Origin: Callorhinus ursinus
Lineage: Eukaryota > Chordata > Mammalia > Carnivora > Otariidae
Reading direction: 5' to 3'
Assembly (NCBI RefSeq): GCF_003265705.1
Contig: NW_020312788.1
Coordinates: 868,001 to 932,000 of the forward strand
DNA: 64,000 nucleotides
A program made the position numbers and the translations under genes. How positions within the stretch are numbered: the stretch's first letter is position 1; each line of letters starts with the position of its first letter. The notes below the pieces were generated by a model, which was not told the DNA's origin, made no database searches, and saw only the letters and a program-made list of their open reading frames with translations. Below are positions 33,481 to 45,260 of this stretch, one piece after another.

Positions 33481-33649
33481 GATTGTAATCCAACAGATCT
33501 CTTTAATAGTTAATTTAAAATACAGTATCCTTTTCTCCCTCTAAACTCCTACCAAAATTTAGTGTCTTACAATAAGAACTTTATTTCATTGTTTTTTTCA
33601 TACTTATAGATTAAATTTGCTTTTATATAATATCAATAGCAATGACTAC

Positions 33650-33895
33650 CACAGCAGCAGCTGAAATAATGTACCCTTACCATGAACCAGACACCATGCT
33701 GTGCTCTTTACTTGTACTAACAGCTCACTGAATGCTCACTACAACCCCTCAGCTATGAATTACCATTTTCCTCATTTTACATGTGTAAGTACTGAGATAA
33801 GGAGTTGTTTCATAATTCAATTAACACTACACAGGAGAACAGAGATTTGAATCCAGGCAGGTCTCACTCCAGAATCTGTGGCTTTGGCTACTCAA
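33650..33895 (-). repeat. MIR SINE, antisense
   Basis: 'gtacccttaccatgaaccagacaccatgctgtgctctttac', 'accattttcctcattttacatgtgtaagtactgaga', 'agatttgaatccaggcaggtctcactccagaatctgtgg': nearly full-length antisense MIR. Confidence 0.85.
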
Positions 33896-33919
33896 TCATA
33901 CTTAAAATTTTTCTTTTTA

Positions 33920-34100
33920 CGTGTATTTTAAAGTAGAATGCCAAAAGAGAACAAAGATCAGATGGAACAAATTGAAAATAAATAGCAAGATGGTAGATTT
34001 AAGCCAAAATACATCAATAATCACATTAAATATAAATGGTCTAAACAACCCAATTAAAAGGTAGAGACTGTCCGTTTGGATAGAGACAAATGCCAACCAA
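33920..34100 (+). mobile_element. L1 ORF2 fragment, sense
   Basis: 'acatcaataatcacattaaatataaatggtctaaacaacccaattaaaaggtagagactgtccg' is the endonuclease-RT linker region of L1 ORF2. A short decayed piece from the middle of the element, with no 3' end nearby. Confidence 0.75.
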
Positions 34101-36497
34101 ATTCTTGCATAATGGATTCTGCTCCACCACAGTTTTTTCCCTAAATTTTCCTCTTTTTTTGCACTACTCCTACCTCTCCTCATTGTGACCTTATTCCTGA
34201 ACACTATCTGGCTGGGTGGGGACACTGAACACTATGGGGATAATATTCCTTTTGACAGATTTATTATTTTCTGCATACCCATTTAGAAGGTTCTGCTATA
34301 GTACACTTGTCCTCTCTTGTCTCTTTCCAAAAGTTTAAGTTCCATACAGACTAAAGGTCCTAACACATTTGTTGTACATTTTCCACTTCATATTGTACTG
34401 CTTTGTCACTGAAAAACAGGCTAAGAAGAAATTTGGAGAGACCTGAGAATCTATGGCATATTTCAGAAAAACAGATGAGGTTTACATTGAGTGTAATGTC
34501 AGTATTTTAAGTTGAAAAAGTTTCTTTCTTAGGAATGGTCCACATTGCTCTTAGTATCTTCTGGTTCATAAATATTTCTTACGATCATGCTTCTATTTTA
34601 TCTTCCAGAAGTACACATAAGCTGCACAGTATAGCCACATATAAGGCCCCAAACTAACTTTCACCATATTCTGTAGCAAAGAAATTAGAAAAGGGGCCAT
34701 AAGTAGCTATTTCCCAAAGCAGTGTGGCAAGACATGTGTATTCTTGCTGAAAGAATGGTAGTGTTGCCAAAAGAGCAGAACTACTCTCTAAATCCATATT
34801 CTTTACTAAGCCCTAGATTTTGACCCAAAATGATCTGTTCCACTGAAAGTTGGTCAACTGTTTATCTTTCCTTTGGCAAAACGAAATTGTGACACCATTG
34901 CCTAATTTGAGGTTCTTAACAGGTAAAGGGAAATAATGGCCTTTGATATTCATTTTCTTCCCTCAGAGAAGTAAACTTGAGTGACATGAGAAGGCAGTAA
35001 ATGGCTACCTTTAATACACATTTTGCTTCCAGCCTTTATGGTTGAACAAACCTGAACTTTTGCTAATGTTAGGTCATATTGCTATCTGAGTCCCATCTTC
35101 TAGACAGTCCTGCCTAAACAACTCATCAAAAAGGGCACAAGCATGCCCAAGGTAGAAGCAGCATACAGTTCAAAATGTTCTTACCAGATTTTGCAGGGGC
35201 TCCTCTCGAGGGACTTGGTCCTGGGCGACCCAGGGCAGCATGGCATGTCTGAGAAGACAGCAGATCAGTCCCAGAAACGGAATGCTTCAGAAAGACCCAG
35301 TAAGAGAAACATTACTTTTATCTTCGGATGAAGCAGCCTTAAGGACATAGCCTCCATTTAACTAAGGGACCTTTAACCCTGATGATATGGGGAAGAAGCT
35401 AAATATATTGGGGTCATGTGGTGAGTTGCCCCCATCTTGCATGAGAATTGAGAGGAGGTCCTCTCCTTGGAGCAATTAGTAGCAGAGTCTCAGCACCTTT
35501 TGCTTAATTCATTTATTTCTTCCTCTGAACAAGTTAACCTAGCCCCCTCTTAAATTAATTGTAATCCAGAATATAAAAAACAGCTATGTGCTGATTTTCT
35601 CCTATACTTAATTTTTATCCCTAAGAAAGAAAAAAGAAAACCTATAGGAAGGTATTAATCTACTTAACATTTCTAAGTACATCATCCAAAGGATTTTGTT
35701 TTTTTAATCTTACATATGCTCAGCAGAGTTACTGGCAAAAACTGTACATTTTCTTCATTTCATCCTTTCAACATCAAATAGTAGGCAGCAAAAATTGGAT
35801 CAGACTTCAAAGCCTGCTGTGGGCTCCAAGTCACAGAGAGACGCCTCCATTTCACATATTGAATTCGAGCAGGATATCAAAGTGCTACCAAAGAACCTCG
35901 GGTCTTTACTCAAAAAGAGGCTCTAACATCTGTAGAGAGTGGAGTGCACAGACAAATCACCTCAGGGAGCAGCTAGCATTTATTCTCAGCAGCAAATTTC
36001 CAGGCTTTTGATTCTCGCTTCACTGTACCTCCCTGTCTCTCTGCTGAACCAAGGTTCTTTAGCAAGCTGGGCTTTTGTCTCAAAGACTTCAAAATGTCAC
36101 TAACAGCTTCATGTTTGGATGACTTGACCAAGCAGCCACATATAGGCTTCCCAACCATCGACTTGGACAAGTCTGAAATAAAGATACACAGTCACTTCGG
36201 AATCAAGATGTCCAGCTACCTTATGTGAATGTCCTGTGGAGACATCACACCCTTTTGGAGAACACTGGGCTTGTGGATGCCTAAAAAGAAAAACAGTCAT
36301 TTTTTAAAGGCCTGAAATCATGCTTAAGAACTTAAAGAGGATTGTTTTCCTCCAAAGAGGTATCAGAACATACTCTTACTAAGTTTCCATTGTTTCCCAT
36401 TCTGGTCCTCGATTAAAAGGACATGGTCAACTTAAGAAAATGCGCCCTACTAAGTGTTACTGCTATATTCACAGTCAGCTTGAGGTCCTAAGACTGT
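34101..36497. other. Long unique non-coding stretch
   Basis: No repeat, exon or RNA gene recognised over about 2.4 kb. Open frames (for example 35143-35331 and 35973-36170 minus) match no family. Confidence 0.5.
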
Positions 36498-36539
36498 AGA
36501 AGCTACCCTTTTTNNNNNNNNNNAGAAGCTACCCTTTTT
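36498..36539. other. Assembly gap of 10 N flanked by identical 16-mers
   Basis: Ten N occupy 36514-36523. The 16 bases before it (36498-36513) and after it (36524-36539) are identical: AGAAGCTACCCTTTTT. The most likely reading is two contigs that overlap but were not merged, so the true sequence probably has one copy and no gap. Confidence 0.97.
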
Positions 36540-37234
36540 AAAGTTGTATGATACAACTTAGTTTACTATTAGGCTTTCACAGACTTTACCAAGAAGCCAA
36601 CAAAACTGATGCTAAGGCTGTACTTCCCAGCCAGCACATTGTAAGCACATTAATTGTTAGATAATTCAAAATAGATTCTGTAGTCAAATAAGTATGGGAA
36701 ATGCTGAGTTGTACATAGTTAAGAGGCTTCCTTACTTTAGGAACGATCTTTTATAATCACAAGATTCATTTCTGGATTCCTAAAGGCAGGGGTTGGGGGT
36801 AGGTGCATAGTTTCTTAAACTACTTTGACCAAGCAACTTAAAAAAAATGATAACCTACTAACATCTATTAAAGTATTAATGTTTTATGGAGCAAAGTTTG
36901 GAAAAATCAATTTCTCTCTTTCTCACACACACACACATACACAGACTGGGGAAATTTCTATAGTATTCTGGTTTCCAGTTTTCCTTCTCTGTAAAATAAA
37001 GGGATTGAGATAAACTATTCTTAAGGTCTCTTCTAGTTCTATATTAAAAATCTTATTCTTTATTTAAAATGAGAAATTCATTTCTGAATTTTCTGTGAAC
37101 AGTTCGTGGATAACACCATCAAAATGCATCTATACAGAGAGTATAAACAATATCCCCATTTAAAAAATATAACATCAGTACCTGGGGAGAGGAGACTATA
37201 ATGATACACTTATTTGTGTGCACATTTGTTTATC
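36540..37234. other. Unique stretch with a short (CA)n
   Basis: A short (CA)n is at about 36924-36943. 'ttccttctctgtaaaataaagggattgagataaac' at about 36980-37015 is a MIR-like fragment. No gene. Confidence 0.45.
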
Positions 37235-37385
37235 ATATGTCTCCCACTATAGAATGTAAGTTCCAAGAAGGCAGAGATTGGATTTGCTTTATTCTATATT
37301 CTACATCAGCACCTAATCCTAGGGTCTGGTATGTGGCAAAGTGCTCAATAAATATTTGATAAGTTGAATGAATAAAAGAATGACT
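37235..37385 (+). mobile_element. L2 3' end
   Basis: 'actatagaatgtaagttccaagaaggcagagattgg', 'cacctaatcctagggtctggtatgtggcaaagtgctcaataaatatttg' and 'gaatgaataaa': a clear L2 terminus. Confidence 0.92.
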
Positions 37386-37439
37386 AGTGGACCCCCCAAA
37401 GATGAAGATCAGCAGGAATACCCTTAACATTAACATTAA

Positions 37440-37670
37440 ATTAATGAGCTTTTATATAACACTTCATATTTTTTTAAATGCTTTTATATGTCTAACGAAA
37501 ATTTCACAACCATTTGAGCTAAGTGCTTTAATTGTCCCTATTTTATAGATGAAGAAACTCTAGTTCAGAGAGAGTAAGGGATTTGGCCAGGGATCAGGTG
37601 AATACCTATCAGAGCTAAGACATTGACCCCTGTTGGTCTGACTTTAAATCCTCTGTCTTCCTCTGAAACT
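37440..37670 (-). repeat. MIR SINE, antisense
   Basis: 'ccctattttatagatgaagaaactctagttcagagagagtaagggatttggcc' is the antisense MIR core, flanked by decayed ends. Confidence 0.85.
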
Positions 37671-38365
37671 TGACACCCTCTATGCACTTTGGTTTCTGTG
37701 CATCAGGTCAATGAACTCATTCCCATCAGCCTAGGCAAGTCCCAATGGTTCTGGGACACCTAAAGGACAGATGGACTCTGAGGTCCTCCAGGAGTCCTGG
37801 TAAGGTTTGGAGACAATCTAAGGAAGAGAGTGTAGCTGTCATATTACTATGGGCTCTCTCATTTCTATCCTATCTGCCCCAACATGGAAATGAAACCTCT
37901 TAAGAACTCTGCTCATTTGCATGGCTTTGTAGGATCCAAAAGCCAGGGGCAGGTATCTTCCTACTCTCCACTGAGGGTCAGCTCAGCAGTTTGAGCCCCT
38001 CCTCATTCAAGCCTTTGGAAGAATCTAAGGCAGCTCAATATAATGTTTATATGTATTACCTGGTTTTATAAATGGAGGTGGTTTGGGTAGTGTCCATAGG
38101 CAAATAGATTAGAAAATACCTGATTAAGCAAATACTTGATCAAAGCAGATTTCTTTGCCAAGAGGCTTTCCAGAACCTTTAGCTTAATACCACGCACAAT
38201 GAAACCCTACTTGTGGGTAAAAATACACAGCATTTCCCAGATGTTATCTTAGAATGGCACCCTTCTCCCAGGGAGCATGTTAGAGGCCAACTGGTTCTTA
38301 TAACATGCCTTAGGAAATTCTAATCTGAGCAGCCTTTATTTGAAACAAATTCCAATCTGCCTTAA
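37671..38365. other. Unique non-coding stretch
   Basis: Nothing recognised. Confidence 0.4.
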
Positions 38366-38565
38366 TGGGGCACCTAGGTGGCTCAGCCTGTGTCTGCCTT
38401 CGGCTCAGGTCATGATCCTGGGTCCTGGGATCGAGCCCCACGTCAGGTTCCCTGCTCAGCGCGGAGTCTGTTTCTCCTTCTCCCTCTGCCCCTCCCCCTC
38501 CCCTTGCTTGTGCATGTGCTCTCTCTCTCAAATAAATAAAATCTTTTAAAAAATGAAAATAAAAA
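38366..38565 (+). mobile_element. Can-SINE, sense
   Basis: Head GGGGCACCTAGGTGGCTCAGCCTG, body with GGTCCTGGGATCGAGCCCC, CT-rich middle and an AAATAAATAAAATCTTTT tail. About ten bases of the usual head (GTCGGTTAAG) are missing after GCTCAG. No clean TSD was found. Confidence 0.93.
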
Positions 38566-38724
38566 ATGGTATAAGTTTTCTTCAAAAGTCTAACTGCCTC
38601 AACTCCTTAGCAGCAATTTATCAGATATGTTGTCATTTGCTTCAAGGACTTGAGACTGGCAGTCAATGATAATGCTCCATTAAGCTATCACTGCTGAAAT
38701 AAGGAAAAACACAATAATGAAAAA

Positions 38725-38922
38725 TAACCAAAGCTTATTGCATGCATACATTTCACCAGGCACTGATCAAAGAATGGATACACGGTCATTTCATATAACA
38801 TTTCCAACAGCCATGTGAATTGGTTATATTTTTTATACCCATTTTACAGGTGAAGGAATCAAGGATCAAGAAGCTAATGACTTGGTTCATGTCATAACTA
38901 GTGCATAAATAGTGCACCATAA
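38725..38922 (-). repeat. MIR SINE, antisense, target of an L1 insertion
   Basis: 'agcttattgcatgcatacatttcaccaggcactgatc', 'cccattttacaggtgaaggaatcaaggatcaagaagctaatgacttgg' is an antisense MIR. The L1 at 38923-41146 inserted at its end. Confidence 0.8.
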
Positions 38923-41146
38923 TTTGACAAGTACAACATCCATTCACAATAAAAACCCTCAACAAATTAGGTTGAGAGGGGACATACCTCAACATAATAA
39001 AAGGTTAGATATATGAAAAACCCACAGCTAAAATCCTCAGTGGGGAAAAACTGAGAGTCTTTCCCCTAAGGTCAGGAACAAGACAAGGATGTCCACTCTC
39101 ACCACTTTCATTCAACATAGTACTGCAAGTCCTAGCCACAGCAATCAGACAACAGAGAAATAAAAGGCACCCAAACTGGAAAGAAAGAAGTAAACCTTTC
39201 ACTATTTGCAGATGACATGATACTACATATAGAAAACCTGAAAGATTCCACCTGCTAGAACTGATAAATGAATTCAGTAAAGTTGCAGGATACAAAATCA
39301 ATGTTCAGAAATCTGTGACATTTCTATACAACACTAATGAAGCAGCAGAAAGAGAATTAAGAAATCAATCCCATTTATAATTGTATCAAAAATAACAAGA
39401 TACCTAGGAATAAACCTAACCAAAGAGGTGAAAGACCTATACTCTGAAAACTATAAAACACTGATGAAAGAAAGTGAAGATAACATAAAGAAATGGAAAG
39501 ACATTCTATGCTCATGGATTGGAAGAACAAATATTGTTAAACAACAAATATTGTTAAACAAAATGCAAACAGCATTTTCCACAGAACTAGAACAAACAAT
39601 CCTAAATTTGTATGGAACCACAGAAGACCTGAATAACCAAAGCAATCTTGAAAAAGAAAAGCAAAGGTGGAGATATCATAACTCTGGATTTCAAGTTATA
39701 TTGCAAAGCTATAGTGATCAAAACAGTATGGTACTGGCATAAAAACAGACACAGAGACCGATGGAACAGAGTAGAAAACCCAGAAATGAACCCATAACTA
39801 TCTGATCAATTAATCTTTGACAAAGCAGGAAAGTGTATCCAACAGGAAAAGGACAATTTCTTCAACAAATGGTGTTGAGAAAACTGGACAGTAACATGGG
39901 GGGAAAAAAAGAAACTGGACCACTTTCTTACACCATACACAAAAATAAATTCAAAGTGGATTAAAGACCTAAATGTAAGACCTAAAACCATAAAAATCCT
40001 AGAAGAAAACAGAGGCAGTAACCTTTTTGACATTGGGCATAGCAACTTTTTTCTAGATATGTCTCTTGAGGCAAGAGAAATGAAATAAAAAATAAACTAC
40101 TGTGACTACATCAAAATAAAAAGCTTTGCACAGCAAAGGAAACAATCAATAAAACTAAAAGGCAATTTATGGAATGGGAGAATATATCTGCAAATGACAT
40201 ATCCAATAAAGGGTTAGTATCCAAAGTATATAAAGAACTTATACAAGTCAACACTCAAAAAACAAATAATCCAGTTAAAAATTGGCAGAAGCCATGAACT
40301 GACATTTCTCCAAAGAAGACATCCAGATGGCCAAAAGACACATGAAAAGATGTTCATCATCACTTACCATCAGGGAAATGCAAATCAAAACTACAATGAG
40401 ATATCATCTCACACCTGTCAGAATGGCTAAAATCTAAAACATAAGAAATAGCAAGTGTTGGAGAGGATGTGGAGAAAGAGGAACCCTCATGCACTGATGG
40501 TGGGAATGCAAACTGGTGCAGCCACAGTGGAAAACAGTATGGAGGCTCCTCAAAAAGTTAAAAATAGAACTACCCTACAATCTAGCAATTGTACTACTGG
40601 GTATTTGCCCCCAAAATACAAAAACACAAATTCAAAGGGTTACATGCATCCCTATGTTTATTGCAGCATTATTTACAATAATGAAATTATGGATGCATTT
40701 GTTCATCAACAGATAAATGGATAAAGACAATGTGGTATCTATACACAAAGGAATATTACTCAGCCATAAAAACGAATGAAAGCTTGCCATTCGCAATGAC
40801 ATGGATAGAGCTAGAGAGTATCATGCTAAGCAAAATAAGTCCGAGAAAGAAATACCATACGATTTCACTCATATGTAGAATTCAAGAAACAAAACAAATG
40901 AACAAAGGGAAAAAAAACAGAGAGGGAGAGAGAGAACAAAGAGACTCTTAACTATAGCGAACAAACTGACGGTTACCCGAGGGGAGGTGGGTGGGGGGAT
41001 GGGTGAAATAGGTGATGGGGATTAAGGAGGGCACTTGTCTGATGAGCACTGGTGATGTATGGAATTGTTGAATCACTCTATTGTACACCAGAAACTAATA
41101 TAACACTGTATATTAACTAACTGGAATTAAAATAAAAACTTTTAAA
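38923..41146 (+). mobile_element. Carnivore L1, 5'-truncated, with 16-bp TSD
   Basis: A 2.2-kb L1 holding the C-terminal half of ORF2, a 3' UTR and an A-rich end. Reverse-transcriptase landmarks are readable: the [11 protein letters not shown] segment (about 39076-39108), then the F/YADDM-type catalytic box from 'tttgcagatgacatg' (about 39204). Downstream are 'tctagcaattgtactactgggtatttgccccc' and 'ctcagccataaaaacgaatgaaag'. Many stops and shifts make it inactive; the longest open piece is 104 codons (39428-39742). The 3' UTR starts near 40920 and ends with AATTAAAATAAAAACT. The TSD AAATAGTGCACCATAA / AAATAGTGTAGCATAA (two mismatches) lies at 38907-38922 and 41147-41162. Low divergence from the carnivore L1 pattern suggests it is younger than the L1M pieces. 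Confidence 0.95.
39531..39561. repeat. Small tandem duplication inside L1 ORF2
   Basis: The 16-mer ACAAATATTGTTAAAC appears twice almost in succession (from about 39527 and 39543). In the usual L1 this occurs once. It shifts the ORF2 frame locally. Confidence 0.8.
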
Positions 41147-41162
41147 AAATAGTGTAGCATAA

Positions 41163-41749
41163 AACCTGCTGACGTAGAAGACTCCAGAGGGAAATTATTG
41201 ATTTAGGCAAGGATTATCAAGAGCTCATTAAACCTTCAGAGAAATGGTTGATAGTGAATGGGACAGTCAGGTGATGCCAAAGCACCTCTACACTGAGTCC
41301 TTCTTTCAGGGCACAAGGAGAGTAAGGTAACAGTACATCTTAATCCAGCTCCAGCCTTAGCACCACTAATGCCCAGACAACACTGTCTCGTGATGCGAGG
41401 CAATGTGAAGTATTTGACATTTATATTTTTTGTTTCAGTCAAAAACATTTAGCTTGAATGTAATCAAAGCTTCCAATCTTCTAGTTTACCTAGAACACAA
41501 GGTATAGAGGGACAAGCTAAGACTGCAAAGAATCAAGCAAACGAATACAGAAGGTGAGCTATAATTGGATCAATCGCTTAAAAAGTCAGAGCATGAGAAA
41601 GCGAGTATTACGTATTAAATGAAATTTAGGGATGTAACAACTCAATGCAAGGTAATGACCTAAACTGGATCCCAGCCTGGACAAACAGGTGTAAAGAACA
41701 GTCTTGGGACAATTGGGAAATTTTGACTAATTGGTATTAGGTGATATTA
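41163..41749. other. Unique non-coding stretch
   Basis: Nothing recognised. Confidence 0.4.
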
Positions 41750-41765
41750 AGGAATTATTCATTTT

Positions 41766-41871
41766 ATTTATATTATTTTTTAAGTAGGCTCCATGCCCAA
41801 TGTGGGCCTTGAACTCACAATCCCAAGAACAAGAGTTACATGTTCTACTGACTGAGCCAGCCAGGCGCCCC
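41766..41871 (-). mobile_element. Short Can-SINE, antisense, perfect 16-bp TSD
   Basis: A ~105-bp short-type SINE (TTTAAGTAGGCTCCATGCCCAATGTGGG to GAGCCAGCCAGGCGCCC). Perfect TSD AGGAATTATTCATTTT at 41750-41765 and 41872-41887. Confidence 0.96.
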
Positions 41872-41887
41872 AGGAATTATTCATTTT

Positions 41888-43755
41888 TAAAGTGTGAGAT
41901 TATTTTGAATCTGTAGGAAAATTAAAAAATATAATACTGTCCTCAGCCTCCATTAGGAATCACATGTTAAATGGCAGAATCAGGGAATAGGAGGCAGGTG
42001 TCTGTCTACATATGATTCTCTGCATATTCCAAGGGCTCCTCTAGCCTCTCAGAATCCATGACTAAAGGCTTAAGCAGATTGCCTCCAAGGCTCAGCAGCT
42101 CTGTTGCTTTGCTGCAGTCAGTTCACTCAGCTGTGGGTTCTAGGGGAGACAGAAAAAGATCTCACTCCTCACTGACAGTGCTTCCGCTGGGCATCTGCCC
42201 TCAAAAAGCCCCTCCAGACGAAACATCGAATTCTTTCTTAAACCCTGGGATCCCCATGTGACTGGATGAGGGGCCGGGTGCAGGCTGGCTCCCGAGTACT
42301 GGGCTGCTGAGAATGCCCCAGCATCTCTCTTCTACAGCAAGGATCCATGAGGCCAGCTGGCTTTGTCATGCTGGGCTGGCAGCACTCAGTGAAGTCACCA
42401 CACTCCAAAACTGGGTTTCAGCTTTAACAGGCTCCAAAATTCAGTTTGCCAGTTCACTGAGGGGTGATGATCTTTTCAGAGTAGAGTTGTATTAACCAAA
42501 CTCAGAAGAGTCATATTTGAAAAGTAGAATGCCAGTGTGTGGTTTTACAGTGCGTAGTATAATCTGGACCATACTCTCCCCTTCACTAGTTGGCTGAAAT
42601 AATCTGGAGACAGATTTATGCATCAGAATTAAAACAAAGGAAGCAGAGTACTCTTTGAGCACTGATCAATCAATCTAGTCTTGTAACTGACCTTCTTGTC
42701 CTTTAGGATTAGAATCTTTTTTCTTGGATGGGAGTAGAGACATCCTGGTTACACTCTGAACTTCCATTTTATAAACTTCATTTAAATTTCTTTTTGCAGT
42801 TTTTATTAACTTTGATAAAAGTTGCAAAGATTATGTCTTATCTTTTATCAGTCATAATCTTGCTTGTAGACAAATGAAGAAACCCATTAGTCATTCACAC
42901 TTGAAAGCATGCTCTAATTCCAAACAGGATAGGTTGCAGCTAATTCATTGTGAGTTGATTTCTGTTAGCTTCCTGCGGTCTCTAGATTTGGGAGTAGTTC
43001 TCATTGTAAATTTGTGTCTTCTGTGGCAGCCCTGGGAGAAAGGCTAATCAGCATAATCAAGCAAATTTGTTCCCACTTCTTTGATAGCTCTGAAAAACAA
43101 AAATCTGTTGTATACGGAACTCTTAATAAGAAGAGGTCAATTTCTTGTTCCCAAGCAGCAGCAACCAATGCACCCTGCAAAAGATATGCTCAGACCAAGA
43201 TATTTTGCTGTCCTAGGATCCCCATGAGTCTTGAGGGAGGCACATTTCAGATAAATAAGTCATACAACTTTCCTTATGGAAATTACCATGAAGGATGATG
43301 GAAAACACAAATATCCTTGCAAATGGTTTCAGTAAGTTCGAGGTAAGGTAAATAAAGACATTTAAAACATGACATCAGAAAAAAGGACACTGTCCTTTGT
43401 AAAGGTTCCTGTGCTGACCTAAGTGTTAACAGGATTTCCATACAAACTGGCCATTTAGTTCTTATATGCAGCCTGAACATTTGTGAGGGCTGAGGGTATA
43501 AATGGGGAACACTACCAGATCCGAATCTCCGCATATTGTCACTATGCATCTACTTTTCCCAGATCTGCATCAGCTAGGCGTCATTTCGTATTCTTCTTAC
43601 TGCTTGTATTTACTTAAACAGCTTTGAAGGCACAGAGGATTGGAAGATAAGAAAATGTTCTACGAAGACCACAAATTATCAGGTTAAGTTTAAAGGTACC
43701 CAGAACGTGTAAGATAATGCATATTGTATAACAAAACTTAGAAAGCTAGGATTTC
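41888..43755. other. Unique stretch; possible conserved element near 42.8 kb
   Basis: No repeat or gene recognised. About 42000-42500 is the least AT-rich part and has short open frames without family resemblance. About 42780-43000 has GATA-like words and two interleaved perfect inverted repeats (GATAAAAG/CTTTTATC at 42814-42821 and 42842-42849; AAGATTATG/CATAATCTT at 42827-42835 and 42853-42861). Confidence 0.5.
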
Positions 43756-43774
43756 TAGAATGCTTTTCTGTTTT

Positions 43775-43832
43775 TTTTTTTTAAAGATTTATTTATTTAT
43801 TTATTTGAGAGAGCGAGAGAGAGAGAGAGAGC

Positions 43833-43863
<31 letters not shown>

Positions 43864-44010
43864 GGGAGGGGCAGAAGGAGAGAGAAACTTTAGCAGACTC
43901 TGTGCTGAGTGCAGAGCCTGATGTGGGGCTCCATCCCATGATCCTGAGATCACGACCTGAGCTGAAACCTAGAGTCAGACGCTCAACTGACTGAGCCACC
44001 CAGGCGCCCC
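43775..44010 (-). mobile_element. Can-SINE, antisense, with expanded (GA)n
   Basis: An antisense SINE with ATTTATTTATTTATTTGAG, a long (GA)n tract at about 43808-43860 and the end GAGCCACCCAGGCGCCCC. TSD is imperfect: TAGAATGCTTTTCTGTTTT / TAGCATCCTTTTGTTTTCT at about 43756 and 44011. Confidence 0.94.
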
Positions 44011-44084
44011 TAGCATCCTTTTGTTTTCTATTCACCACCACCACAACAAATCAGCATTTGCCAAGCCCCCACTGAACCTCCTCA

Positions 44085-44330
44085 GGGTTGTATTCATACT
44101 TAGTGCTTTTGCCTGGAATGTCGTCTCCTCTCTGGCCCACCTGGCCATTGCACCCTTACCCTTTAGCTTGGGTGCCAGCTCCTCAGAAGAGCCTCTTCTG
44201 CCCCATCCCCACCCTGGCCACCTCTTCCACTCTGGGCAGAGTTGGAGGCTCCCTGGTACATTCTACAAATCTACTGAGCATAACCACACTGAAAACTTGG
44301 TACTGTAACTAACTCATCTGGTGCCACATC
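44085..44330 (+). mobile_element. Probable L2 fragment
   Basis: 'acttagtgcttttgcctggaatgtcgtctcc' and 'tgccagctcctcagaagagcctcttctgcccc' follow the L2 pattern. The overlapping short open frames here come from it. Confidence 0.55.
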
Positions 44331-44639
44331 TTGACCAATTAAAAGTGTCTGCAAATCATCTACTGAAGGTGAGCTTTATCAAATTTTGATTAAGGGAGGG
44401 AGAGCAAAGAACAAGCCACCTGGCTTTTGAGATATCAGAGCTGTTCCTATTGCTGTGTTCATCAGTTTTGTCTTTTCTTCTTTATATTTTAGTTGCTGAA
44501 AATGCTCCAAATTCCCAAAAGATCTGAATATTCACCAATCACTAATCAATGAAAGTGTAGTAATCTTTGACTTTCTACCCAAAGTAAATGACTAAGAGAA
44601 CTAGTGGCAAAATGTTTCTTTTTCTTTCTCTGATTAAAA

Positions 44640-45260
44640 AAGAATTTTTTTCTAATTAAAAAATAACATATTCACTGTTGTACTATCTAAAATAGATATT
44701 AAAGGAGAAGAAAATAAAGATCAGGGATAATTTCCATACCCAGATATAACTGCTGTTGATATCTTGGTGTATATCTTTTCAGATATTTTTCTATGCATAT
44801 AATATACATTTTAAAAAAACAAAGGCTCATAATATATTTGCCATTTTAACTTACGTTTGGTAGTTACAAGCATCTTTCGCTGTCTTTATGTGCAATATGC
44901 ACATATGCAAGTATGCATGTGTGTCATATTTATGGCTGTATAGTATTATGTTGGATGATTATCATAAATGATTTAATCTCTTATTTTTGGATATTTAAGT
45001 TATTTCCAATTTTATGGAAATAATGGATCATGAATTATTCTGTGCATATAGTTATGAGTACTCATCCAATTATTTTCTTGGATGAATCTTAACTGAGGCA
45101 ATTGGGTCAAAGGGTGAACAAATTCTTTGCCTGTTTTAAAGCTTTTGAATTATATCACCAAAATCTTCTCTAAAAGGCAACAAAAATTAACATTCATACC
45201 TGCAAAAGTATGAAAGAACCCACTTCCCGTCTTATCATCAACACCGGGTATTATGTCTTT
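44640..45260 (-). mobile_element. Old L1 fragment, antisense
   Basis: Antisense L1 text in the usual order: 'ataactgctgttgatatcttggtgtatatcttttcagatatttttctatgcata', 'tatttatggctgtatagtattatg', 'gatatttaagttatttccaattttat', 'aattgggtcaaagggtgaac', 'tcatcaacaccgggtattatg'. Diverged L1M-class element. Confidence 0.8.

Noticed and set aside
38310..38585. 91-codon minus frame and 69-codon plus frame
   Set aside because: Both are read-through of a Can-SINE. The phrases YLRERAHAQA and FIYLRER are recurring translations of antisense SINEs, also seen at 23-289, 56239-56490, 62548-62829 and 62879-63073.
42058..42495. Two adjacent plus-strand frames of 60-67 codons in a less AT-rich region
   Set aside because: They are low in recognisable motifs and separated by stops. 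There is no homology I can name and no sign of splicing.
43808..43860. (GA)n tract as a separate regulatory element
   Set aside because: It is the expanded purine stretch inside an antisense SINE.
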